From the NCBI RefSeq assembly GCF_017086465.1, contig NZ_CP070961.1, forward strand, positions 1-64,000: a DNA stretch of 64,000 bases, read 5' to 3'. Below the pieces are notes generated by a model. The model searched no databases and was not told the DNA's origin. It worked only from the letters and a program-made list of their open reading frames with translations. The DNA comes from Nocardioides sp. zg-1228 (lineage in GTDB: Bacteria; Actinomycetota; Actinomycetes; Propionibacteriales; Nocardioidaceae). The translations under genes were made by a program, and so were the position numbers. Shown here in pieces: positions 56,718-64,000 of this stretch; within the stretch, counting starts at the first letter, position 1; the number at the start of each line of letters is the position of its first letter.

Positions 56718-58901
56718 TCAGGCGGTCACCTTGCGGGGCCACCAGAACTTGTCGCCCAGGGTGAGGGCGAGGGCGGGCACCAGCACGGTGCGGACGACCA
56801 GGGTGTCGAGCAGCACGCCGACGCAGATGATCGCGCCGAGCTGGGCGAGCACGACCAGCGGCAGCACGCCGAGCACCGCGAAGACCGCGGCGAGCAGGAT
56901 GCCCGCGCTGGTGATCACGCCGCCGGTGGCCGTCAGCGCGCGCAGCATCCCGGTGCGGGTGCCGTGCTCGCGCGCCTCCTCCCGGGCCCGGGTGACGAGG
57001 AAGATGTTGTAGTCGACGCCCAGCGCGACGAGGAACAGGAACGCCAGGAGTGGCACCCCGGTGTCCATCGCGTCGAAGTCGAACACCGTCCGGAAGAGCC
57101 ACCACGAGGCACCCATGCTGGCCGCGTAGGTCGCGACGACGGTGGCGACGAGCAGCAGCGGGGCCACGATCGAGCGCAGCAGCAGGAGCAGCGCGCCCAG
57201 CACCAGCAGCAGGATCAGCGGCAGGATGAGCAGCCGGTCGCTCGCGGCGTAGTCGCTGGCGTCGATGGCCTCGGCGTCGCCGCCGCCCACGTAGGTGTCG
57301 TCGAAGTCGGCCACCGTGTCGCGCAGCGTGAGCACGATGTCGCGGGTGTCGTCGCTGCCCGGTGCGGCGTCGGGGACGGCGTCGATGCGGGCGATCCCGT
57401 CGGCGTCGTTGGTGATGCGCGCGGAGTCGACACCATCGACCTCCTCGACGGCCGCGAGCACCTTGTCGGGCTCGTCGCGGGTGATGACCTGGACCGGGTC
57501 GCTCGTGCCCGCCGGGAACGACTCGCCGAGCCGCTCGGCGGCCGAGATCGCCTCGGGTCGCTGCAGGAACTGGTCGGCCGGGTCGAGACCCGTGGTGATG
57601 GACGCCGTGCCGGTGGCCAGCACCGCGAGGCCCGCGATGGTGGCGACGACGAAGGTGCGCGGGCGCCGCGAGACGGCCCGGCCCACGCGGAACCAGAAGC
57701 CGCGGGAGTCGACCAGCACCTCGTCGCCCACGTGCGGGACGCGCGGCCAGAACACCCACCGGCCGAACAGCACCAGCGCCGCCGGCAGCACCACCAAGGC
57801 GAACGTCGCCGCGATCAGGACGCCGACCGCACACGCGAGGCCGAGGCCGCGGGTGGTGGGGACGGCCGACAGCAGCAGCGTCAGCAGGCCGAGCACGACC
57901 GTGGTGGCGCTCGAGAGCACGGCCTCGAACGTCCGGCTGAGCGCGCGCGCCATCGCCAGGTGGCGTGAGTCGGTGGTCTTGAGCTCGTCGCGGTAGCGAG
58001 ATATCAGCAGCAGGGCGTAGTCGGTGCCGGCTCCGAAGACGAGCACGCTGAGGATGCCGACCGTGGACTCGTCCCACGCGAAGCCCGCCACCTCGAGCAC
58101 GTTGGTGGACGCGATCGCGGCGAAGCGGTCGGCGACGCCGACCACGGTCAGCGGGATCACCCAGAGCACGGGGCTGCGGTAGGTGATGATCAGCAGGATC
58201 GCGACGACGCCCGCCGTCGCGGCCAGGAGCCGGATGTCGGCGCCGTCGAAGACCTGACCGATGTCGGCCTGGATGCCCGCGGGGCCGGTGACCTGGACCT
58301 CGACGCCGTCGGGGGCGTCCGCGCGCAGCTGCTCGCGCAGCTCCTCGACGCTGTCGATGTTGTCGGTGGCGGAGCTCGCGGACACGGGCAGGGCGAGGAG
58401 CGCCGCGGTGCCGTCCTCGGCGACCACGACGGGCGACTGCTCGCCGTCGCCGCCGGGCGGTCCGCCGCCGGTCCCGCCCTGGGTCCCGTCGGGACCACCC
58501 TGGCCGCCGCCCTGGCCGCCGCCCTGGCCGCCGCCCTGGGCACCGTCGGGCGCGCCTTGGGCGTCCTCACCACCGCCGGCCTCCGACAGCAGCGCCACCG
58601 CCTGCTTGGTCAGCTCGCCCTGCGTGGCGCGGTCGAGCTCGCCGGACTCCGCGGTCCACAGCACGATGGCCACCTGGCCCTCGTCGTCGGGCAGCTGGTC
58701 CTCGAGCTCGACGGCGTAGGTGCTGTCGGCCCCGACGGGGAGCTGGTCGACGGGGGTGGTGTCGCGCTCGCCCTCGGGGACGAAGGCGATCGCGGCCAGC
58801 GCCATCAGGATCGGGACGAGGGCGAACAGCCAGGCGAGCCTGGGCCCGGTGATCGCCCGCGCGAGGGCAGGAGGGCGGTGGGAGGTCACGAGGGTCTCCA
58901 A
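56718..58901 (-). CDS. MMPL-family (RND) transporter
   Basis: This 727-residue membrane protein of the MmpL/YdfJ type has about 12 membrane segments in two halves. Recognisable parts are VLVFGAGTDYALLLISRYRDEL (first half) and FLVALGVDYNIFLVTRAREEAREHGT (second half), both with the Asp-Tyr pair of proton-driven MMPL proteins. The first extracytoplasmic loop carries a Gly/Gln-rich insertion (about 120-155, GGGQGGGQGGGQGGP). It is divergent from the marR gene, so a drug or lipid efflux role under MarR control is likely. Confidence 0.92.
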   Translation of the reverse strand: METLVTSHRPPALARAITGPRLAWLFALVPILMALAAIAFVPEGERDTTPVDQLPVGADSTYAVELEDQLPDDEGQVAIVLWTAESGELDRATQGELTKQAVALLSEAGGGEDAQGAPDGAQGGGQGGGQGGGQGGPDGTQGGTGGGPPGGDGEQSPVVVAEDGTAALLALPVSASSATDNIDSVEELREQLRADAPDGVEVQVTGPAGIQADIGQVFDGADIRLLAATAGVVAILLIITYRSPVLWVIPLTVVGVADRFAAIASTNVLEVAGFAWDESTVGILSVLVFGAGTDYALLLISRYRDELKTTDSRHLAMARALSRTFEAVLSSATTVVLGLLTLLLSAVPTTRGLGLACAVGVLIAATFALVVLPAALVLFGRWVFWPRVPHVGDEVLVDSRGFWFRVGRAVSRRPRTFVVATIAGLAVLATGTASITTGLDPADQFLQRPEAISAAERLGESFPAGTSDPVQVITRDEPDKVLAAVEEVDGVDSARITNDADGIARIDAVPDAAPGSDDTRDIVLTLRDTVADFDDTYVGGGDAEAIDASDYAASDRLLILPLILLLVLGALLLLLRSIVAPLLLVATVVATYAASMGASWWLFRTVFDFDAMDTGVPLLAFLFLVALGVDYNIFLVTRAREEAREHGTRTGMLRALTATGGVITSAGILLAAVFAVLGVLPLVVLAQLGAIICVGVLLDTLVVRTVLVPALALTLGDKFWWPRKVTA

Positions 58902-58942
58902 GGTGTGGACGGGACGTCAGGCGAGAAGTCTAGGAAAGATGG

Positions 58943-58972
58943 TTGCTAAGCAGGTTACTTATCAAGTTATAG
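58943..58972 (+). promoter_or_regulatory. Promoter/operator region of the MarR gene
   Basis: TTGCTA (58943-58948) and TTATAG (58967-58972) are spaced 18 bases in a strikingly AT-rich patch. TGCTAAGCA is an odd palindrome overlapping the -35 element, a probable MarR operator that could also control the divergent MMPL gene. Confidence 0.55.
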
Positions 58973-59024
58973 GTAGTATCATGGAGAGGCAAGCCAACGG
59001 ACACGACGGGGAGGTCGACACTCG

Positions 59025-59510
59025 GTGACGGACGCGGAGGCACCCCCCACGACGCCGCGCTGGATCGGCCGGGGCAACGAGAGCGCGCGTCCCGCGACCC
59101 TCATGGCCCTGCGCGACCTGATCGCGGTCGGCAGCCGGGTCAACCACGTCGTGTCGCGGCGTGCCGGGTTCAGCGAGTCGGAGCTGGTCGCGCTCGACCA
59201 CCTCAGCCGCGAGCAGATCGGGCCCGCGGAGGTCGCGCGCCGGCTCGAGGTGTCGACCGCCGCGGCCACGGGCATCGTCGACCGGCTGGTCTCCCGCGGG
59301 CACGTCGAGCGTCGCCCCCACGAGGGCGACCGCAGGCGCACCGAGCTGCACATCACCGACTCCGGGCGCACGGAGGTGATCGGGCACCTGATGCCGATGT
59401 TCCGCGCCCTCGACGAGCACGACTCCCGGTTCACCGACGAGGAGAAGGCGGTCGTCGAGCGCTACCTGCGCGGCGCGACGGAGGCCTTCGAGCGGGCGCT
59501 CGAGCCCTGA
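59025..59510 (+). CDS. MarR-family transcriptional regulator
   Basis: This 161-residue regulator starts at GTG 59025 after GGGGAGG. The winged helix is SESELVALDHLSREQIGPAEVARRLEVSTAAATGIVDRLVSRGHVERRPHEGDRRRTELHITDSG, containing the D-R-R wing motif. It is divergent from the MMPL transporter and very likely represses it in the absence of a ligand. Confidence 0.92.
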   Translation: MTDAEAPPTTPRWIGRGNESARPATLMALRDLIAVGSRVNHVVSRRAGFSESELVALDHLSREQIGPAEVARRLEVSTAAATGIVDRLVSRGHVERRPHEGDRRRTELHITDSGRTEVIGHLMPMFRALDEHDSRFTDEEKAVVERYLRGATEAFERALEP

Positions 59511-59537
59511 GCCGACTGCGGTCGGGTCGGGCCCGGT

Positions 59538-60293
59538 TCAGTCCTCGACGCCGGCGAGGCGGTGTGCGACCAGCGCGGCGCCCACGATGCCGGCGCGGTT
59601 CTGCAGCGTGGCCGGGACCATCTCGGTGTCGACCTCGATGAGGTGGCCGAACTTGTCCCACGACTTGCTCACGCCGCCGCCGATCACGAAGAGGTCGGGG
59701 GAGAAGAGCCGCTCGACGTGGCGGAAGTAGGCGGTGAGCCGCTTCCCCCACTCCTCCCAGCTCAGCCCCTCGCGCTCGCGGGCGCTGGTGGCGGTCGTCG
59801 ACTCGGCCACGGCCCCGCCGAGCTCGAGGTGGCCGAGCTCGGAGTTGGGCACGAGCTGACCGTCCCAGATCATGGCCGAGCCGATGCCGGTGCCGAGCGT
59901 GATGACCATGACCAGCCCGCTTCGGCCCTTCGCGGCGCCGTACTCCGACTCGGCGAGCCCGGCGGCGTCGGCGTCGTTGACCACGTGCACCTCGCGACCG
60001 AGGGCCTCGGTGAAGATCGCGTCGGCGTCCTGGCCGATCCACGACTTGTCGATGTTGGCGGCCGAGTGGACCACGCCGCGGCGCACGATGCCCGGCACCG
60101 TCACGCCCACGGGCCGCGTGGAGACGTCGAAGTTGTCGATGATCTGCCCGAAGACCGCCGCGACCGCCTGCGGGGTGGCCGGCCGCGGGGTGTCGATGCG
60201 CACCCGGTCGTGGGCGAAGTCGCCGACCTCGAGGTCGACCGGGGCGCCCTTGATGCCGGTGCCGCCGAAGTCGATGCCGAAGGGATGCTCCAT
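59538..60293 (-). CDS. ppgK: Polyphosphate glucokinase
   Basis: PpgK phosphorylates glucose with inorganic polyphosphate (or ATP). The 251-residue ROK-family protein starts MEHPFGIDFGGTGIKGAPVDL with the phosphate-binding GIDFGGTGIKG. It also has DADAAGLAESEYGAAKG, TLGTGIGSAMIWDG, PNSELGHLELGG and VIGGGVSKSWDKF. PNSELGH includes the substrate-binding Glu-x-Gly-His. The ATG at 60293 is chosen. Confidence 0.94.
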   Translation of the reverse strand: MEHPFGIDFGGTGIKGAPVDLEVGDFAHDRVRIDTPRPATPQAVAAVFGQIIDNFDVSTRPVGVTVPGIVRRGVVHSAANIDKSWIGQDADAIFTEALGREVHVVNDADAAGLAESEYGAAKGRSGLVMVITLGTGIGSAMIWDGQLVPNSELGHLELGGAVAESTTATSAREREGLSWEEWGKRLTAYFRHVERLFSPDLFVIGGGVSKSWDKFGHLIEVDTEMVPATLQNRAGIVGAALVAHRLAGVED

Positions 60294-60362
60294 GGCCACC
60301 AACCTATCGTCAGCGTCGACCGGGTGTGACCGGCGCAACACCGGCGAGACGGCACGACGGGT

Positions 60363-62135
60363 TCATCCCTCGACCCCGGGGACGGCGACCTGGCGCCGGT
60401 CGTCGGCGAGCCTGCGGGTCAGCCCGGACCGGTCGAGCCGGTCGAGCAGCGGGAGCACCACCCGCCGCGACGTGCCCAGCTCCTGGCGCGCAGCGCTGGT
60501 GGTGAAGGGCTGCTCGAGCCGCGCGAGCCGGGCGGCCGCGTCGCGGTCGGCCCCGGGCAGCAGCACCAGGCCCGGTGCCACCCGCCACAGCAGGCCGGCG
60601 CGCTCGGCCGCACCCAGGGCGCGGTCGTCGAGGCCGAGCTCGCGCAGCCGGTCGGCCGTCGGGGCGGCGAAGGGCTCGGTCGCGAGCTCGCCGCGTACGA
60701 CGTCGACGGCCGCGGCCACCGCCGCCGGGAGTCCCGACCCGGGGGAGCGGACCCGCCCGCCGACGACCTGCAGCGGCGGGCGTACGAGCGGGGCGACGAG
60801 CTGCGGGTCGGGCAGGCGGAGTCGGTCGGCCAGCACGGTGAGCGGCACGTCGGGGTCGAGCGGATGGGCGCGGGCATGCTCCTCCACGAGCCCGGGCAGC
60901 CGTTGGGCGAGGGTGGCGGCGAGCGCGCGGCTGAGCAGCCACGGCCCGGCCTCGAGGTGGTCGCCGGCGGCGGGGTCGACGCCGATGCGCCGCAGCCGGT
61001 CGCGGCGGGCCAGGCCGCGGCGGGCGAGCTCGTCGGCGAGCTGCGGGGTGCCGTCGGCGCCGGCGAGCTGCGCCGCACGTCGTGCCGATGCGCCGCGCCG
61101 GCGCAACCGCGGCGGGTCGGGGTCGAGCACGTCCACGCGCCACAGCGCTCGGCGTCCGGGGTCGCGCAGCACCATCCGGTCGCCGACGCGCAGCGGCAGC
61201 GGCCGCTCGAGCGTCAGCCGGGCGATGCCGTCGGCGGCGTCGCCGAGCGGGCGGTGGCGCACGGCGACGTCGGCCGCCCCGACGTGCAGCTGCGGCGAGA
61301 GCGGCGGGCCCGCGTCGTGGTCGTCGCCCCGGAGCCGTACGTCGACCACCTCGGTGTGGTGCCACGCCGCCGGGGTGGTCAGCGGGGTCCCGCGCCCGAT
61401 GCCGCCGACGTCGCCGGTGAGGTTGAGCGCCACCCGGGCGGTGCCGCTGACCGCCTCGGCGTCGCGGCCGAGGGCCTGCACCCCGCGGACTCGCACCGTG
61501 CGCTCGCCGTGGGACAGCGTGTCGCCCACCCGCACGGTGCCGGCGGGCAGGGTGCCGGTGACCACGGTGCCGGCGCCCCGCACGGTGAACCGCCGGTCCA
61601 CCCAGAGACGTACGTCGGCCGCCGGGTCCGGGACGGGCAGCCGCGCCAGCATCGTCGCGAGCGCGGCACGGAGCTCGTCGAGGCCGTTGCCGGTGCGACC
61701 GCTGACCGCCACGACCGGCGCCCCGATCAGGCTGGTGCGCCCGACCTCCCCGGCGGCGCGGGCCATGGCCGGCGCGGGGTCGGCCAGGTCGCTGCGGGTG
61801 ACCGCGACGACGCCGTGGGCGACGCCGAGGGCGTCGAGGGCGGCGAGGTGCTCGGCCGACTGCGGCATCCAGGGGTCGTCGGCCGCCACCACCAGCAGCG
61901 CGGCCGGGACCGGGCCGACGCCGGCGAGCATGGTGGTGAGGAACCGCTCGTGCCCCGGGACGTCGACGAACGCGACGTCGCCCGCGCCGGGCCACGCCGT
62001 CCACGCGTAGCCGAGCTCGATGGTGAGCCCGCGCCGCTGCTCCTCGGCGAGCCGGTCGGGGTCGGTGCCGGTGAGCGCGCGCACCAGGGTGGACTTGCCG
62101 TGGTCGACGTGACCCGCCGTGGCGATGACGTGCAT
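60363..62135 (-). CDS. selB: Selenocysteine-specific elongation factor SelB
   Basis: SelB brings Sec-tRNA to the ribosome at SECIS-marked UGA codons. The 590-residue GTPase has G1 GHVDHGKST (8-16), the switch region RRGLTIELGYAW, G3 DVPGHERF and G4-region VTRSDLAD. Domains II and III follow, then C-terminal winged helices (about 380-585) that bind the SECIS element. ATG 62135 overlaps the selA stop by one base. The GTPase signature is complete. Confidence 0.95.
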   Translation of the reverse strand: MHVIATAGHVDHGKSTLVRALTGTDPDRLAEEQRRGLTIELGYAWTAWPGAGDVAFVDVPGHERFLTTMLAGVGPVPAALLVVAADDPWMPQSAEHLAALDALGVAHGVVAVTRSDLADPAPAMARAAGEVGRTSLIGAPVVAVSGRTGNGLDELRAALATMLARLPVPDPAADVRLWVDRRFTVRGAGTVVTGTLPAGTVRVGDTLSHGERTVRVRGVQALGRDAEAVSGTARVALNLTGDVGGIGRGTPLTTPAAWHHTEVVDVRLRGDDHDAGPPLSPQLHVGAADVAVRHRPLGDAADGIARLTLERPLPLRVGDRMVLRDPGRRALWRVDVLDPDPPRLRRRGASARRAAQLAGADGTPQLADELARRGLARRDRLRRIGVDPAAGDHLEAGPWLLSRALAATLAQRLPGLVEEHARAHPLDPDVPLTVLADRLRLPDPQLVAPLVRPPLQVVGGRVRSPGSGLPAAVAAAVDVVRGELATEPFAAPTADRLRELGLDDRALGAAERAGLLWRVAPGLVLLPGADRDAAARLARLEQPFTTSAARQELGTSRRVVLPLLDRLDRSGLTRRLADDRRQVAVPGVEG

Positions 62136-63475
62136 CAGGGTCGGTCCGCGCCCGCCACGCGGCGTACGGCGTCGGCGAGCGTGGCGTCGTCGGCCGGGTC
62201 GAGGGCGAGCAGGTCGAGCAGCAGCCGCCCGCGCACCGTCCTGCCGAGCACCGGCGGGTCGCCGGCGCGCAGCGGTGCCGCGAGGCGCTCGGGCAGCGAG
62301 ATCGCCGCGCTCGGCAGCTCGACGCCCGGCGCGCCGCCGCCGCCGACGGCTCCGGCGGAGTCGACGACCTCGGCATCGAGCGCGGCGACCACGTCGGCGG
62401 GCCAGGCGGCGACGACCGCCTGCGCACGTGCCCGGAGGTCGCCGGCCGAGCGGCCCAGGGCGGCCGGCACGGGGGGCAGCGGACCGGCGAGCGTGGCCTC
62501 CAGCGCGGCCAGGGTGAGCTTGTCGACGCGCAGGGCCCGGGCGAACGGGTCGCGCCGCAGCCGCTCGACCAGGCCAGCCTCGCCGAGGAGCAGGCCGGCC
62601 TGCGGGCCGCCGAGGAGCTTGTCGCCGGACGCGGTGACGAGGTCGGCGCCCGCGCGCAGCGCCCCGGCGGCGTCGGGCTCGTCGGGGAGCCGGGGGTGGT
62701 GCGCCAGCAGGCCCGAGCCGATGTCGACGACGAGCGGGACCCGGCGTCCGGCGTGGGTGATCCCGGCGAGCTCGCGGGCCGGCACCGAGGAGGCGAACCC
62801 GGTGACCGCGAAGTTGGAGGGGTGCACCTTGAGCACGAACGCGGTCGTGTCGTCCACGGCCGAGGTGTAGTCGCGCAGGTGGACGCGGTTGGTGGTGCCG
62901 ACCTCGCGCAGCCGGGCTCCGACCGACTCCATCAGCTCGGGGATCCGGAAGCCGTCGCCGATCTCGACCAGCTCGCCGCGCGCGATCACCACGGTGTCGC
63001 GCCCGTCGTCGCCGCGCGCCAGCACCCGGGTGACCAGGGCGAGGGCCGCCGCACCGTTGTTGACCACGTGCACGCCGCCCGCGTCGGGAACGGCGGCGCC
63101 GAGGGCGTCCAGCGCACGGCGTCCGCGGCGGCCGCGGCGCCCGGTGGCGAGGTCGAGCTCGACGTCGGTGGCGCCGGCGGCGGTGCGCACCGCCTCGACG
63201 GCCGCCTCCGACAGCGGCGCGCGCCCGAGGTTGGTGTGCACGACGACCCCGGTCGCGTTGAGCACCCGCCGCAGGCTCGACGCCGACTCGGGCAGCGACG
63301 CCACCGCGACGTCGGCGACGTCCTCGGGGGCGACGTCGCCCGCCCGGCACTGCTCCTGCGCGCGGGCCACCGCCTGCTTGACCAGGCCGGGCCCCAGCCG
63401 CCCGGCGGCGACGACCAGGCGCTCGTCGGCGAGCACCTGGTCGGTGCGGGGCGTGGCCCGCCGCGGATCCGGCAC
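62135..63475 (-). CDS. selA: L-seryl-tRNA(Sec) selenium transferase SelA
   Basis: SelA is a pyridoxal-phosphate enzyme converting Ser-tRNA(Sec) to Sec-tRNA(Sec) with selenophosphate. The 446-residue protein has NATGVVVHTNLGRAPLS (72-88), VVNNGAAALALV, the PLP lysine in TASGDKLLGGPQAG (Lys286) and VDIGSGLL. The length is normal for the bacterial family. It lies between selB and the tRNA-Sec gene. Confidence 0.96.
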   Translation of the reverse strand: MPDPRRATPRTDQVLADERLVVAAGRLGPGLVKQAVARAQEQCRAGDVAPEDVADVAVASLPESASSLRRVLNATGVVVHTNLGRAPLSEAAVEAVRTAAGATDVELDLATGRRGRRGRRALDALGAAVPDAGGVHVVNNGAAALALVTRVLARGDDGRDTVVIARGELVEIGDGFRIPELMESVGARLREVGTTNRVHLRDYTSAVDDTTAFVLKVHPSNFAVTGFASSVPARELAGITHAGRRVPLVVDIGSGLLAHHPRLPDEPDAAGALRAGADLVTASGDKLLGGPQAGLLLGEAGLVERLRRDPFARALRVDKLTLAALEATLAGPLPPVPAALGRSAGDLRARAQAVVAAWPADVVAALDAEVVDSAGAVGGGGAPGVELPSAAISLPERLAAPLRAGDPPVLGRTVRGRLLLDLLALDPADDATLADAVRRVAGADRP

Positions 63476-63509
63476 CCGCCCCTCCTCGTCCGACGACCCG
63501 GCTCACGTG

Positions 63510-63604
63510 TGGCGGAGGCGGACGGGAATCGAACCCGCCCGACCCAGCTGCTGGGTCGCAACGGTTTTGAGGACCGCGTCCGTCACCAGACGAGAACCGC
63601 CTCC
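63510..63604 (-). tRNA. selC: tRNA-Sec (TCA)
   Basis: On the minus strand this is a 95-base tRNA with acceptor GGAGGCG pairing CGCCTCC, anticodon loop CCTCAAA (TCA), a very long variable arm (GCGACCCAGCAGCTGGGTCG) and GTTCGATTCC T-loop. The discriminator is G and the CCA is encoded. The long acceptor/T-arm and variable arm are diagnostic of selenocysteine tRNA. It lies next to selA on the same strand. Confidence 0.96.
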
Positions 63605-63686
63605 GCGCGCCACCCTAGTCCGGTCCTCGCGGCCGCGCCCGGTCCGCACGCCGGGCACGTGCTCGCGGCCCTGACCAGGCCGTGCC

Positions 63687-63692
63687 TAGATT
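63687..63692 (+). promoter_or_regulatory. -10 hexamer TAGATT, leaderless selD
   Basis: The hexamer ends 6 bases before the GTG at 63699. Confidence 0.4.
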
Positions 63693-63698
63693 GGCCGG

Positions 63699-64000
63699 GT
63701 GACCCAGCGCGCGAGCACGTCCGACCCGGCAATCCGCCTCACCCAGTACGCCTCCGGCGGCGGCTGTGCGTGCAAGGTCCCGCCCGGCGAGCTCGAGCGG
63801 GTGCTCAGCGGGCTGGGCCGGGGCCGGGCCTCGGGCGACCTGCTGGTCGGTCTCGACCACGGCGACGACGCGGCCGCCGTGCGCATCGACCCCGCTCCCG
63901 ACGGCACCGGGCGCGCGATCATCGCGACCGCCGACTTCTTCACCCCGGTCGTCGACGACCCCTACGCCTTCGGCCGCATCGCCGCGACCAACGCGATGTC
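63699..64000 (+). CDS. selD: Selenophosphate synthase SelD (5' part, runs off the window)
   Basis: SelD makes selenophosphate from selenide and ATP for SelA. The visible 100 residues start at GTG 63699 (VTQRASTSDPAIRLTQYASGGGCACKVPPGEL). The catalytic position that is Sec or Cys in the family is Cys here (GGGCACK). LVGLDHGDDAAAVRID and ATADFFTPVVDDPYAFGRIAATNAM follow, as in the AIR-synthase fold. The gene is divergent from the tRNA-Sec/selA/selB unit. The C-terminus is outside the window. Confidence 0.93.
   Translation, partial: MTQRASTSDPAIRLTQYASGGGCACKVPPGELERVLSGLGRGRASGDLLVGLDHGDDAAAVRIDPAPDGTGRAIIATADFFTPVVDDPYAFGRIAATNAM

Noticed and set aside
63699..64000. SelD as a selenoprotein
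   Set aside because: The catalytic position is encoded by TGT (Cys), with no in-frame TGA in the visible part.

Overview
The window is an origin-proximal stretch of a very GC-rich actinobacterial chromosome. The gene order dnaA-dnaN-gnd-recF-DUF721-gyrB-gyrA-DUF3566-tRNA-Ile-DLW39-tRNA-Ala, followed further on by the crgA/DUF881/pknB/pknA/pbpA/rodA/pstP/fhaB/fhaA block, fits Propionibacteriales, most likely Nocardioides or a close relative. The genus call is inferred from gene order and protein character, not from a database search.

Layout. 1-12.5 kb: replication core, with a DnaA-box cluster (oriC) between dnaA and dnaN, then both gyrase subunits and two tRNAs. 12.5-24.2 kb: a genomic island of visibly lower GC, inserted at the 3' end of tRNA-Ala(TGC). 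A degenerate second copy of the tRNA 3' half closes it at 24145-24188. The island carries a tightly overlapping defence-type operon: a HTH/HNE-repeat protein, a Z1-domain ATPase, a ParB-like protein, a predicted PD-(D/E)XK nuclease and a small protein. A convergent cytosine-5 methyltransferase, a frameshifted DUF3883 gene, a Vsr endonuclease, an HNH endonuclease with a DGQHR (DndB-like) protein, and a truncated TrwC-type relaxase follow. No integrase remains.

24.2-32.4 kb: ordinary accessory and housekeeping genes (LysE exporter, an ECF42-type sigma factor with its DGPF/YCII partner, SURF1, DUF3817, patatin plus acyltransferase, cyclophilin, rhomboid). 32.6-42.7 kb: a cell-division and cell-wall control block. 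An unusual tandem-duplicated CrgA and a DUF881 protein are followed by the minus-strand operon fhaA-fhaB-pstP-rodA-pbpA-pknA-pknB. 42.9-50.2 kb: tRNA-Leu, a divergent EamA/LysR pair, a TasA-like protein with a SipW-type signal peptidase and a third exported protein, and a P2-type cation ATPase. 50.2-59.5 kb: glutathione peroxidase, a secreted beta-helix protein, a four-gene set resembling enterobacterial yjfLMC (ATP-grasp ligase, DUF350, lipoprotein) with a K+ channel, an ACT-malic enzyme, and an MMPL exporter divergent from a MarR regulator. 59.5-64 kb: polyphosphate glucokinase and the complete selenocysteine locus selB-selA-selC (tRNA-Sec), with selD running off the right edge.

Most novel content: the Z1/ParB/nuclease/Dcm/Vsr island; the palindrome and DnaA-box array at 32434-32506; the TasA/SipW cluster; and the ATP-grasp/K+ channel operon. 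Several genes also show a TAGNNT hexamer ending 6-7 bases before the start codon, which suggests leaderless transcription. I saw no rRNA, CRISPR array or intact insertion sequence.
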